From assembly GCA_046352935.1 (NCBI GenBank), contig JAXMGR010000025.1, forward strand, positions 1 through 41,035: a stretch of DNA of 41,035 bases. The letters run 5' to 3'. Below the pieces are notes generated by a model, which saw only the letters and a program-made list of their open reading frames with translations, did not search any database and had not been told where the DNA came from. The translations under genes and the position numbers were made by a program. This DNA comes from CAYWMY01 sp046352935 (GTDB lineage Bacteria; Pseudomonadota; Gammaproteobacteria; Steroidobacterales; Steroidobacteraceae). Positions 1-7,900 of the stretch are shown here, in pieces (the first letter of the stretch is position 1; every line of letters starts with the position of its first letter).

Positions 1-350
1 CCGCACCGGCGCCTGCCGTGGCGCCCCTGGCCACCACCGCATCGACCGGCGCCGCCGACGGCGCGCAGGCCTACAAGCTCAACTGCTCGACCTGCCACGG
101 GCCGGAAGGCAAGGGTGACGGCATCGCCGCGGCGAGCCTGAACCCCAAGCCCGCGAACTTCGCGGCGGGTGCGTTCAAGTACGACGTCGACGGCAACGGC
201 AAGCCCGGCGACCTCGAGGACATCAAGGCCATCATCCACGACGGCGCAGCCAAGCACGGCGGCTCCGCGATCATGGCGGCCTGGCCGATGCTCTCCCCCG
301 AGCAGGTGCAGGCGGTGGCCGAGTACGTGAAGGCGTTCCATCCCGGCTGA
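1..350 (+). CDS. c-type cytochrome, C-terminal part (5' end outside window)
   Basis: The reading frame is open to the left edge, so the start lies outside the window and the first in-frame GTG at 18 is not a credible start. The visible part begins with an Ala/Pro linker and then a class I (cbb3-type) cytochrome c domain: the haem-binding motif CSTCH sits just after LNC, and a Met in SAIMAAWP near the C-terminus is the likely sixth haem ligand. An N-terminal domain or signal peptide must lie upstream, because a bare cytochrome domain would not begin with an Ala/Pro linker. The role is electron transfer in the periplasm, probably as part of a multi-domain or dihaem protein. It converges with the next gene; I see no clear terminator in the 66 bases between them. 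Confidence 0.85.
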   Translation, partial: APAPAVAPLATTASTGAADGAQAYKLNCSTCHGPEGKGDGIAAASLNPKPANFAAGAFKYDVDGNGKPGDLEDIKAIIHDGAAKHGGSAIMAAWPMLSPEQVQAVAEYVKAFHPG

Positions 351-416
351 TGCGATCAAGGCGGGCGGGCAGTGCGCAAGGCGCTGTCCGTCCGCGCAAG
401 TGCGGCGCCGCCCGAA

Positions 417-1046
417 TCAGGGAAAGAGCTTCAGCGCCGCGAACAGCAGGGCGATCGCGGAATAGACCGTCAGGCCCGTCGCGATGGTCTGCTGCATCGA
501 TTGCAGCTTGAGATCCTTCGCCAGATCCGCGCGCTGCGCATCGATCTTCGTGGCCAGCGCGTCGATCCGCACATTCGTCGCTTCGAGGTCTCTTCTCACC
601 TCGGTGCGGAAAGCGCCGAGGCCGGTCGCCACGGCACGGATCTCGTTGCCGAGGTCGGCGCGGATCGCGACATCCTCGGCCCGCAGCTGCGCCACGTCGG
701 CCTGCATGTCGTTCCGCAGCTGCGTCACATCAGCCTGCATGTCGTTCCGCAGCTGCGCTACGCCGGCCTGGATGTCCTTCCGCAGAAGGGCTGCTTCCGC
801 CGCCATCTCCTTGCGCAGCAGCAAAAAGCCCGCTTCCATGTCGTGGCGCAGCAGGATCGTCTGCGAGTCGAGGTCCTGCTTCGTGGCGAGAGTCGCCGCC
901 ATGTCTCGCTCCATCGCATCGACCACGGCCCGCGCCCGCTCGGCGGGGACGTCGATGTCGATGAGCGCATCGTACAAGGTATAGAGGTAATTCAAGCGAC
1001 GAGCCCCGTCTTTCCCGACCGGCGGCGGTCGACGGCCCGGTGCCAC
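417..1046 (-). CDS. coiled-coil protein with C-terminal membrane anchor, unknown function
   Basis: I do not recognise a named gene. The frame gives up to 209 residues; the GTG at 1046 is uncertain because the first residues look like out-of-gene sequence, and a TTG at 995 (LNYLYTLYDAL) is an equally good start. A globular N-terminus of about 50 residues precedes a long Ala/Gln/Arg/Asp-rich coiled coil with an 11-residue repeat of the type QLRNDMQADV. A hydrophobic tail (about residues 188-208, TVYSAIALLFAALKLF) should anchor it in the inner membrane. The layout resembles DUF1640/CCDC90-like proteins, but the match is of shape rather than of a firm motif. It converges with the cytochrome gene and diverges from hsdR. 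Confidence 0.6.
   Translation of the reverse strand: MAPGRRPPPVGKDGARRLNYLYTLYDALIDIDVPAERARAVVDAMERDMAATLATKQDLDSQTILLRHDMEAGFLLLRKEMAAEAALLRKDIQAGVAQLRNDMQADVTQLRNDMQADVAQLRAEDVAIRADLGNEIRAVATGLGAFRTEVRRDLEATNVRIDALATKIDAQRADLAKDLKLQSMQQTIATGLTVYSAIALLFAALKLFP
701..799 (-). repeat. 33-bp in-gene tandem repeat coding for hendecads
   Basis: Three consecutive 33-base units begin at 701, 734 and 767; the first two share CCTGCATGTCGTTCCGCAGC exactly and the third has diverged. Each unit codes 11 residues of the coiled coil (reading QLRNDMQADV on the minus strand). Units of 11 residues are hendecads, which form nearly straight coiled coils. The near-identical units could expand or contract by slippage. 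Confidence 0.85.
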
Positions 1047-1184
1047 CGAGTCTGCGCGGGGCCGGGCGGGGGCGGGGAGCGATCAAGTCCTGTCCTCGTC
1101 GAGATTCGCCGTGAACCCGATGGGGCGCTGTTTCGCCTGAGGTCCCCAATCCGCGACCGTTCGCTCCGCAGCTAAGCCCCTGTC

Positions 1185-1210
1185 CCCTGTGGCAATATTC
1201 CGGAACAGGG
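1185..1210. promoter_or_regulatory. inverted repeat upstream of hsdR
   Basis: CCCTGT (1185-1190) and ACAGGG (1205-1210) form a 6-bp inverted repeat around an AT-richer centre that includes the 8-bp palindrome TTCCGGAA (1198-1205). It ends 24 bases before the hsdR start codon. It is a candidate operator or promoter element; no clear -10/-35 pair is visible. Confidence 0.35.
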
Positions 1211-1234
1211 AAGGGACACGAACAACCGCAGGGA

Positions 1235-4000
1235 ATGACCGCGCCCGAGACCAAAGCACGCGCCGAGATCGACCGGCTGCTCACCGCGGCCGGCTGGCAT
1301 GTCTGCGACTTCAAGCTGGCGGACCTGCATGCCGCGCGCGGCGTCGCGATCCGGGAGTTCGAGCTGAAGTCCGGCCACGGGACCGCGGACTATCTGCTCT
1401 ATATCGACGGAAAGGCCGCGGGCGTCGTCGAGGCCAAGAAGCAGGGCGCGACGCTGACCGGCGTCGAGCGCCAGTCCGACAAGTACGCCAAGGGCCTGCC
1501 GACCAACCTCCCGGCCTGGGCGCATCCGCTGCCGTTCGCCTACGAGTCCACCGGCGTCGAGACCCGTTTCACCAATGGCCTCGACCCCGAACCGCGCTCG
1601 CGGCCGGTGTTCGCGTTCCACCGTCCCGAGACGCTGGCCGAATGGCTGCGTGCGACAGCCAAGGACGACGCCGCGCCCGAGCCTTACTACGGCAGCTTCC
1701 TGCACCGCGTCCGCCAGATGCCGCCGCTCGTCACCGAGTGGGGCGAGCACAAACTCTGGCCCGCCCAGATCACCGCCATCCGCAATCTGGAAGCCAGCCT
1801 CGCACAGAACAAGCCGCGCGCGCTGATCCAGATGGCCACCGGCTCCGGCAAGACCTTCACGTCCATCAGCTTCATCTACCGCCTCATCAAGTACGCCGGC
1901 GCGCGCCGCGTGCTGTTCCTGGTGGACCGCGGCAATCTCGGCCGGCAGACCAAGAAGGAGTTCGACCAGTACGTCTCGCCCGTGAACAACTACAAGTTCG
2001 GCGAGGAGTACATCGTCCAGCACCTGACCAGCAACCAGATCGACAAGACCGCGCGCGTCTGCATCTGCACCATCCAGCGCATGTTCTCGATGCTGAAGGG
2101 CCGCGAGCTGCCGGCGGAGATGGACGAGGAATCCACCGCTGCCGCGGAGAGCCTGTTCAAGGAACCGGAGCCGATCGACTTCAACCCGGCGTTCCCGATC
2201 GAGACCTTCGACATCATCGTCACCGACGAGGCGCACCGCAGCATCTACAACCTGTGGCGCCAGGTGCTGGAGTACTTCGACGCCTACCTGATCGGCCTGA
2301 CCGCCACGCCCAACAAGCAGACCTTCGGCTTCTTCAACCAGAACCTGGTGATGGAGTACGGCCACGCGCAGGCGGTGGCCGACGGCGTGAACGTCAACTA
2401 CGACGTCTACCGCATCAAGACCGAGGTCACCGAGGCCGGCGGCACCGTGGAAGCCGGCTACTGGCTGCAGGTGCTGGACAAGCCCACCCGCGCCCGGCGC
2501 GACTGGCAGCTGGACGACGACTTCGCGTACGCGCCCGAAGAGCTGGACCGCGGCGTGCAGACGCCCGACCAGATCCGCACCCTCTTGCGCACCCTGCGCG
2601 ACCGCTGGCAGACCGACCTCTTTCCGCAGCGGCAGGAACTGCCCAAGACGCTGGTCTTCGCCAAGGACGACAACCACGCCGAGGCGATCGTCGGCATCCT
2701 GCGCGAGGAGTGGGGCCGCGGCAACGAGTTTGCGCAGAAGATCACCTACCGCAGCTACCAGGTGGGAGGCAGCAAGCCGGAAGAGCTGATCAAGGCCTTC
2801 CGCACCAGCTACTACCCGCGCATCGCCGTCACCGTGGACATGATCGCCACCGGCACCGACATCAAGCCGGTGGAGATCGTCGTCTTCATGCGCAGCGTGA
2901 AGAGCCGCAGCTTCTTCGAGCAGATGAAGGGCCGAGGCGTGCGCGTGATCAAGGACGACGACCTGCGCGGCGTGAATCCCGGCGAGCATGTGCACAAGGA
3001 CCACTTCGTCATCGTCGACTGCGTCGGCGTCTGCGAGCGCGACAAGACCGACAGCCGACCGATGGACCAGAAGAAGAGCGTGTCGCTGGAAGCGCTGCTG
3101 CAGGCCGTGGCACTGGGCAACGTCGAGCCCGAAGTGCTCTCCAGCGTGGCCGTGCGCCTGGCGCGGCTGGATGCGCAGCTCACCGACACCGAGCGCGCCA
3201 GGGTGGTGACGGAAGCCGGCGGCCTGGGGCTCAAGGAACTGTCGCACGGCATTGTCGAGGCGCTGGATCCGCACGAGGACCGCTCGCCGCAGGAGGCTGA
3301 CGCCGCGCTGCGCCAGGCCGTCAAGCCGCTGTCCAACCCCGCGCTGCGCACGCTGATCGTCACGCTCAAGGCCAGCAAGGAACTGGTGATCGACACCGTC
3401 ACCCAGGACCGCGTGCTCGAAGCCGGCTTCTCCGAGGCCGCGCGCGAGCGGGCGGAGGCGCTGGTGCAGAGCTTCGAAGCTTTCATCGCCGAGCACCGCG
3501 ACGAGATCACCGCGCTGCAGATCCTCTACAACCGCCCCACCAAGGCGCCGCTGAAGTTCGAAGACCTGAAGGCGCTGGCCGACACGCTGCAGGCCCCGCC
3601 GCACGTGTGGACCGAAAGCCAGCTCTGGCAGGCCTACGCCGCGCTGGACGCAAGCAAGGTCAAGGGCGCGAGCCGCCGCCGCATCCTGACCGACCTGGTC
3701 TCACTGGTGCGCTACGCGATGCACCAGGAGAACGAACTGGTGCCCTACCCCGAGCGCGTGGCCGCCAACTTCAAGGCGTGGATGGCGCAGCAGCAGGCGG
3801 CGGGCAATGCGTTCACCGACGAGCAGCGTTGGTGGCTGGAGAAGATGGCCGAGCACATCGCCAGCAACCTCGGCATCGAGGCCGAGGACTTCGGCTACGC
3901 GCCATTCGACCAGCGCGGCGGGCTGGGGAGGGTGCATCAGCTCTTCGGGGCGGAGTTGCCGAAGGTGATCGATGAGTTGAATCGGGAGTTGGTGGCGTGA
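1235..4000 (+). CDS. hsdR: type I restriction enzyme, R subunit (EcoEI-like)
   Basis: The motor and nuclease subunit of a type I restriction-modification complex: it translocates DNA with ATP and cuts far from the recognition site. The 921-residue length is normal for the EcoEI-type R subunit. The N-terminal nuclease has the PD-(D/E)xK pattern as Asp52, Glu66 and Lys68 (GVVEAKK). The helicase part has Walker A ATGSGKT at about 201-207, the DEAH box at 331-334 (IIVTDEAHRS), motif GLTATP and the C-terminal motif QMKGRGVR, followed by the EcoEI_R_C-type C-terminal region. All expected motifs are present and the frame is uninterrupted. Its stop overlaps the hsdS start (TGATG), so the two were translated together. 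With hsdS broken, restriction is probably lost. Confidence 0.95.
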   Translation: MTAPETKARAEIDRLLTAAGWHVCDFKLADLHAARGVAIREFELKSGHGTADYLLYIDGKAAGVVEAKKQGATLTGVERQSDKYAKGLPTNLPAWAHPLPFAYESTGVETRFTNGLDPEPRSRPVFAFHRPETLAEWLRATAKDDAAPEPYYGSFLHRVRQMPPLVTEWGEHKLWPAQITAIRNLEASLAQNKPRALIQMATGSGKTFTSISFIYRLIKYAGARRVLFLVDRGNLGRQTKKEFDQYVSPVNNYKFGEEYIVQHLTSNQIDKTARVCICTIQRMFSMLKGRELPAEMDEESTAAAESLFKEPEPIDFNPAFPIETFDIIVTDEAHRSIYNLWRQVLEYFDAYLIGLTATPNKQTFGFFNQNLVMEYGHAQAVADGVNVNYDVYRIKTEVTEAGGTVEAGYWLQVLDKPTRARRDWQLDDDFAYAPEELDRGVQTPDQIRTLLRTLRDRWQTDLFPQRQELPKTLVFAKDDNHAEAIVGILREEWGRGNEFAQKITYRSYQVGGSKPEELIKAFRTSYYPRIAVTVDMIATGTDIKPVEIVVFMRSVKSRSFFEQMKGRGVRVIKDDDLRGVNPGEHVHKDHFVIVDCVGVCERDKTDSRPMDQKKSVSLEALLQAVALGNVEPEVLSSVAVRLARLDAQLTDTERARVVTEAGGLGLKELSHGIVEALDPHEDRSPQEADAALRQAVKPLSNPALRTLIVTLKASKELVIDTVTQDRVLEAGFSEAARERAEALVQSFEAFIAEHRDEITALQILYNRPTKAPLKFEDLKALADTLQAPPHVWTESQLWQAYAALDASKVKGASRRRILTDLVSLVRYAMHQENELVPYPERVAANFKAWMAQQQAAGNAFTDEQRWWLEKMAEHIASNLGIEAEDFGYAPFDQRGGLGRVHQLFGAELPKVIDELNRELVA

Positions 4001-5225
4001 TGCAGCTGGGCGAGATCACCGAGCCAAAGATCGACCAGGCTGGGCCGCCGCCAACCGGCGAGTTCACATATGTCGACATCAGCAGCGTCGACAAGACATT
4101 GTCGATGGCCCTTTCGGGTCAAACCTCAAGGCGTCCGAGTATGTCGACGAAGGCGTGCCGATAGCACGTCTCCAGAACGTCGACCGCAACCAGTTCATCG
4201 ACAAGAACATTCGGTGCGTTACGAGGCGAAGGCCGCCGAGTTAGCGCGACACCGGTTTCAGCCCGGGGACATCTTGCTCACAAAGCTGGGAGACCCGCTG
4301 GGCAAGGCGTGCATCGTGCCGGCTGCGATTGGCGGTGGCGGTAATCGTTGCGGACTTGGTCCGCATACGGCCAGACCTTGGAAGGGTTGATCGCAAGTAT
4401 CTGACTTACGCGTTGAATTCCCTGCAGTCATTCGCCAGCTTGAACGTCATACGAAGGGAACCGGCCGCGGCCCCGCGCGTGAATCTCAGTGTCGTTCGAG
4501 AGCTGCCGATTCCGGTCGCCCCACGAGATGAGCAAGGGGTCTGTCGTCGCCGAAATCGAAAAGCAGCGTTCTCCCGCTCGACGAAGCCGTCGCCAACCTC
4601 AAGCGTGTCAAGGCCAACGCCCAGCACTTTGAGCGCGCAACGATCCAAGCGTTGACTGCATCGAGTTCGCTTCCGATCAAGGTCACGGAACTGTCGCTGA
4701 TTTCTGCAGCCTCTCTCGACAATATGAGAGAGCCCGTGAACAAGACGGAACGGCGAAGCGTGTTGGCACGATTCCGTATCTGGGCGCGAACGGGCAAACG
4801 GGGTGGATCAACGAAGCGCGCTTCGACGAAGAGTTATGGCTCGTCGTCGAAGACGAGACCTTCGTGGGCCGCAAGCTGCCGTTCAGTTACTACTGGGCAA
4901 GTGCTGGGTGAATAATCACACTCACGTTCTGCGTGCCTGCCGGGACGCTGTTCTACCCAAGTACCTGAATTTTACTCTCTCTTACTACCCCTTCATCCCA
5001 CTCACGACTGGCCGACCGGTCGACGAAAGCTTTACAAAGGCCGCGCTGATGTCGGCCCCCATCGTGCTACCGGACTTGGCAACACAGCACCACATCGTCG
5101 CCGAGGTCGACCGCCGCCTTTCCATCGTTCGCGAAGTCGAGGCCGAGATTGATGCAAACCTCGCGCGGGCCCGGGCGCTGCGCCAGGCAGTTCTCGCGAA
5201 GGCCTTTGCAGGAGCGGCTCAATGA
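4000..5225 (+). pseudogene. hsdS: type I restriction specificity subunit, multiply frameshifted
   Basis: It would choose the DNA target of the R-M complex. Two target-recognition domains and the helical spacer can be read only by changing frame: MQLGEITEPKID from 4000; DGPFGSNLKASEYV and ARLQNVDRNQFIDKNI from about 4098; FQPGDILLTKLGDPLGKACI from about 4215; VIVADLVRIRP to VRELPIPVAPRDEQ from about 4340; VVAEIEKQ at 4543; LDEAVANLKRVKANAQHFER from 4577; IPYLGANGQTGWINEARFD to ETFVGRK from about 4760; and GKCWVNNHTHVL to the stop from about 4895. The pieces are in order, almost gapless, and total about 408 codons, normal for HsdS. At least six indels are needed. The protein sequence inside each piece is well preserved, so decay is recent or the consensus sequence is poor here. 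The last frame ends ATGA, overlapping the kinase start. Confidence 0.88.
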
Positions 5226-5959
5226 CAGCGCTGCAGGTCATCGAGATCGTCCGGCGCCTCGATCAAGGCGTAACACGACCGTTCCTCGTCCGGGCCGAGG
5301 ACGACGCCCTGTACGTCGCCAAGGGGCGGGAGGCCGCGCCGCGCGGCCTGATGGCCGAATGGATATGTGCGCATCTGGGTCGCGGCCTCGGCCTCAGCGT
5401 GCCGGAGTTCGCCTTGCTGGACGTGCCGTCCGAGCTGGTCACGGCCTTCGGGTCGCAGGGTGCCGCGCTCGGAGCCGGGGTCGTCTTCGGGTCGAGGCAG
5501 GAGCCGAACGTACAGGAATTCGCGGTGGCGCAGCTCCCGCGGATTCCCGCGGAGGAAAGGCGGCGTCTTCTGGCCTTCGACTGGTGGGTCGAAAACGCTG
5601 ATCGTTCACTGACGCCGCAGGGCGGCAATCCGAATCTCCTGTGGCGTGCGGCCGATCGTCGACTGCTGGTCATCGACCACAATCTCGCCTTCGATCCTGC
5701 GTTCGACGAGACCGCGTTCTTCGCGACCCATGTCTTCCGGGAGGAGGCGGGCAGCCTGTTCGGCGATCTCGTCTGCCGTGCCGAGACCTCCCGTTGGCTC
5801 GCGTCGCGCCTCGATTCCTTCGATGTCGCAGTCGATTCGCTGCCACCGGCGTGGTGCTGGCTGGACGCCGGACAGTCCGTGCCGGTTCAAGTAGACTGGA
5901 ACGCGGCGCAGACAAGGCTCGCGGTGCGTGCGGGACTTGAGAGGGGTCTCCAGCGATGA
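5222..5959 (+). CDS. HipA-like kinase (HipA_2 family)
   Basis: A 245-residue protein of the small HipA-like kinase family, lacking the N-terminal subdomain of classical HipA. Likely nucleotide-binding Lys in ALYVAKG near the N-terminus; catalytic-loop equivalent DWWVENADRS at about 120-129, followed by GGNPNLLW and the metal-binding LLVIDHN, which matches the HipA pattern of N-x-D then I-D-H. The family phosphorylates protein or other targets; no substrate is known to me for this branch. It starts at an ATG that overlaps the hsdS stop (ATGA) and its own stop overlaps the next start (ATGA), so the kinase and DUF3037 protein are translationally coupled and embedded in the restriction operon. 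There is no HipB-type helix-turn-helix partner; the DUF3037 protein takes that place. Confidence 0.82.
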   Translation: MTALQVIEIVRRLDQGVTRPFLVRAEDDALYVAKGREAAPRGLMAEWICAHLGRGLGLSVPEFALLDVPSELVTAFGSQGAALGAGVVFGSRQEPNVQEFAVAQLPRIPAEERRRLLAFDWWVENADRSLTPQGGNPNLLWRAADRRLLVIDHNLAFDPAFDETAFFATHVFREEAGSLFGDLVCRAETSRWLASRLDSFDVAVDSLPPAWCWLDAGQSVPVQVDWNAAQTRLAVRAGLERGLQR

Positions 5960-6783
5960 GCCACATAGCACGGTATTCAATCGTCCGCTTTCTGCCCTAT
6001 GCGGAGACTGAGGAATTTGCCAACGTCGGCGTCGTCATGCTCGCGACGACGGCGCGCTACTTCGACTTCCGCCTCTCCAACAAGTGGCGCCGGCTCGGGG
6101 GGTTCTTCGACAAGCTGGATCGTCGCGTGTTTGCGGAGGGCGCCCGTGCCTTCAAGGAAGAGCTGGAGCGGACCCGCGATGCTGCGTCAGGACTGTTTTC
6201 AGGCGCGACTTCGGGGCAAGGTGCGGTGGACCGGCTGTTCGATGGCCTCGTGCAGCCCCGGGAGGCGCTGTTCCGGTTTTCTGCTGTTCGTGTGGTGATG
6301 GCGGACGCGCCGAACGACATGCTCGCGTCCCTGTTCGATCGCTACGTCGAACACGACTTCGCCACGCCCGAATATCACGAGGTGCTGGTCGAGAGGATGG
6401 TGCGCGGCGTGCTGCGTCGCGAGGGGATGGCGGAACGCTTCCGGCGGGCCCGGCTGGGCGCAGGCGCTTTGCAGTTCTCTGTTCCGTTTGCGGAGCTGGA
6501 TGATGACGGGCGTGTACGCCGGATCATCAAGCCCTTGCACCTCGCATACGAAGACCCGGTCCGCATCCTGGACCACGGCAGCCAGTGGGTGGGTCGCCTG
6601 CGGCATCTCGAGCGGGTCAAGGCATTGCCCGACGCAATGCTGCTCGCCGTCACCGAGCCCCCCGCGGACACGGAACGCCATGCGGCCTTCGACGAAGTGC
6701 GGCGCGATCTCGAGGACGCCGGTGCCGAATTGGCGGCCTCCAGCGACGAGCAGGCACTGCTGAAGTTCGCGCGTGCCGCGTAG
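5956..6783 (+). CDS. DUF3037 family protein, partner of the HipA-like kinase
   Basis: 275 residues starting HIARYSIVRFLPYAETEEFANVGVVM, the signature opening of DUF3037. No catalytic motif is evident to me, and no membrane segment or signal peptide is present, so it should be cytosolic. The start overlaps the kinase stop by the ATGA arrangement, which implies coupled expression at near equal amounts. DUF3037 proteins are repeatedly found next to small HipA-like kinases; the pairing is known but its function is not established as far as I know. Here the pair sits between hsdS and the abiE genes, so a toxin-antitoxin or defence role is the natural inference. Confidence 0.82.
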   Translation: MSHIARYSIVRFLPYAETEEFANVGVVMLATTARYFDFRLSNKWRRLGGFFDKLDRRVFAEGARAFKEELERTRDAASGLFSGATSGQGAVDRLFDGLVQPREALFRFSAVRVVMADAPNDMLASLFDRYVEHDFATPEYHEVLVERMVRGVLRREGMAERFRRARLGAGALQFSVPFAELDDDGRVRRIIKPLHLAYEDPVRILDHGSQWVGRLRHLERVKALPDAMLLAVTEPPADTERHAAFDEVRRDLEDAGAELAASSDEQALLKFARAA

Positions 6784-6895
6784 CGGGCCGGGCCGCCCCC
6801 ACGATCCGGCTGCGGGCTGATGTCCTGCAGCAGCGCGGCAGGCACGTCAGCGACCGATCTCTTCATCATGCGGCGACCCGTGTTCCACGACTGCG

Positions 6896-7010
6896 CTCAT
6901 GCGAAGGACGAGCCGAGCCCCAATTCCGGCGGAGTGCTCCTGGCCTCAACTGCTGGGGAAGGACGGCGACAAGCTGTTCGACGCGGAGGACATCAAGTCC
7001 TGCGAAGTCG
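6896..7010 (+). pseudogene. relic of a second hsdM (N-terminal piece with internal deletion)
   Basis: In the frame of 6917 the sequence reads APIPAECSWPQLLGKDGDKLFD, shown here as APIPAECSWPQLL then GKDGDKLFD, against SPIPATYAWPALL then AKDGDALFD of the intact hsdM (9532-9597). The match is also visible in the bases. Directly after LFD comes AEDIKS, which matches AQDIKS much further along the intact protein (about 9793-9810), as if the stretch between were deleted. Upstream, CTCATGCGAAGGACGAGC resembles the LKMADERS region. There is no start, no methylase motif and no usable frame. It lies just ahead of the abiE promoter region. Confidence 0.65.
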
Positions 7011-7030
7011 AGTCGAGGAACGACTTGGCG

Positions 7031-7076
7031 TTGACTAGGTATACTGAAAGCGCGTAACTTCCACTATCTGTGGAAG
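7031..7076 (+). promoter_or_regulatory. promoter and operator-like palindrome of the abiE operon
   Basis: TTGACT (7031-7036) and TAACTT (7055-7060), spaced 18, form a plausible promoter; an alternative -10 TATACT lies at 7040-7045. A 7-bp perfect inverted repeat, CTTCCAC (7058-7064) and GTGGAAG (7070-7076) with a 5-base centre, overlaps the -10 and the putative GTG start. AbiEi antitoxins are known to repress their own operon by binding inverted repeats in the promoter, so this is the likely operator. Confidence 0.5.
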
Positions 7077-7900
7077 ATAATCGCTCAAAGTATAGTTCCT
7101 CCGCACTGTTGGGCTTGGGTCGCGGCTCTCGAGCCCAGCTCGCGGCGGTCCTGCGCCGGTGTTCGGGCGCGGTTACCCCTGAGCAGGCTGCGTCGGTCCT
7201 GTCCCTTTCGCGCAATGACGCCGCCAAGCTGCTGGCTCGTTGGGCAAGCCAGGGCTGGTTGAACCGGGTCCGGCGAGGAATCTATTTACCCGTTCCCCTC
7301 GAAAGCGAGGTGGCGGACGCACCGCCGGAAGACGCGTGGATCATCGCGAACACGGCGTTCGCGCCGTGCTTCGTCTGCGGGTGGACCGCGGCCGAGCACT
7401 GGGGGCTGACGGAGCAGGTGTTTCGCACGGTGCTGGTGTCGACCGCGCGTCGGCCCCGCGATCGTCAGCCCGTCATCGGTGGAATTCCGTTCCGGCTGCG
7501 CACCGTTGGTGAGCGCGAGTTCTTCGGGCTCAGGAATGTCTGGCGCGGCCGCATGCAGGTCCGCGTGACGGATCCTTCGCGCACGATTCTCGACCTGATG
7601 GCCGATCCGGCACTGGGCGGCGGCCTGCGCTCCAGCACGGACATGCTGCGCAATTATCTCGCTTCGAAAGAGACGAGCAATGTCCGGCAACTCATTCAGT
7701 ACGCCGACACGCTCGCCAATGGAGCGGTGTTCAAACGGCTCGGCTTCCTGCTGGCCCGATTCGCACCGGAAGAAAGCGAAGCCATTGCCCGTTGCCGCGC
7801 GGCTCTGACGCAGGGCAACGCGAAGCTCGACCCGGCTCTGCCAGAAGAAAAGCTCGTGACAGCCTGGCGTCTGTGGCTGCCGAAGGGCTGGGACGCTTGA
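7070..7900 (+). CDS. abiEi: type IV antitoxin, AbiEi family transcriptional regulator
   Basis: 276 residues if the GTG at 7070 is used; that start lies inside the palindrome and has no ribosome-binding site, so a start further in (for example TTG codons before GLGRGSR) is possible. N-terminal winged helix: TPEQAASVLSLSRNDAAKLL, then WASQGWLNRVRRGIYLPVP, the typical AbiEi opening that ends in the GIY(L/V) strand. The rest is the AbiEi C-terminal domain (WTAAEHWGLTEQ, DPSRTILDLMADP). In AbiE systems this protein represses the operon and counters the nucleotidyltransferase toxin without binding it stably (type IV). Its stop codon overlaps the TTG start of abiEii (TTGA), implying coupled translation. 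Confidence 0.88.
   Translation: MEDNRSKYSSSALLGLGRGSRAQLAAVLRRCSGAVTPEQAASVLSLSRNDAAKLLARWASQGWLNRVRRGIYLPVPLESEVADAPPEDAWIIANTAFAPCFVCGWTAAEHWGLTEQVFRTVLVSTARRPRDRQPVIGGIPFRLRTVGEREFFGLRNVWRGRMQVRVTDPSRTILDLMADPALGGGLRSSTDMLRNYLASKETSNVRQLIQYADTLANGAVFKRLGFLLARFAPEESEAIARCRAALTQGNAKLDPALPEEKLVTAWRLWLPKGWDA

Noticed and set aside
701..799. 33-bp repeats as a CRISPR array
   Set aside because: The units are directly adjacent without spacers and keep the reading frame of a coiled coil.
372..1175. 267-residue plus-strand frame opposite the coiled-coil gene
   Set aside because: It mirrors the repeats of the coiled coil as His/Val-rich repeats with no domain; the minus-strand frame has a sensible coiled coil and membrane anchor.
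1172..3604. 810-residue open frame on the minus strand opposite hsdR
   Set aside because: It is a shadow of GC-rich coding sequence: hsdR on the plus strand has all family motifs, and the antisense product is low-complexity His/Ala/Asp/Val-rich.
4000..5225. hsdS as a phase-variable gene
   Set aside because: The frame changes are at six or more separate places without long homopolymer or repeat tracts, so a single slippage switch cannot restore the frame.
6784..7069. Small ORFs at 6820-7038 as a gene before abiEi
   Set aside because: The best similarity in this stretch is to hsdM in another frame with an internal deletion, so it is a relic rather than a new gene.
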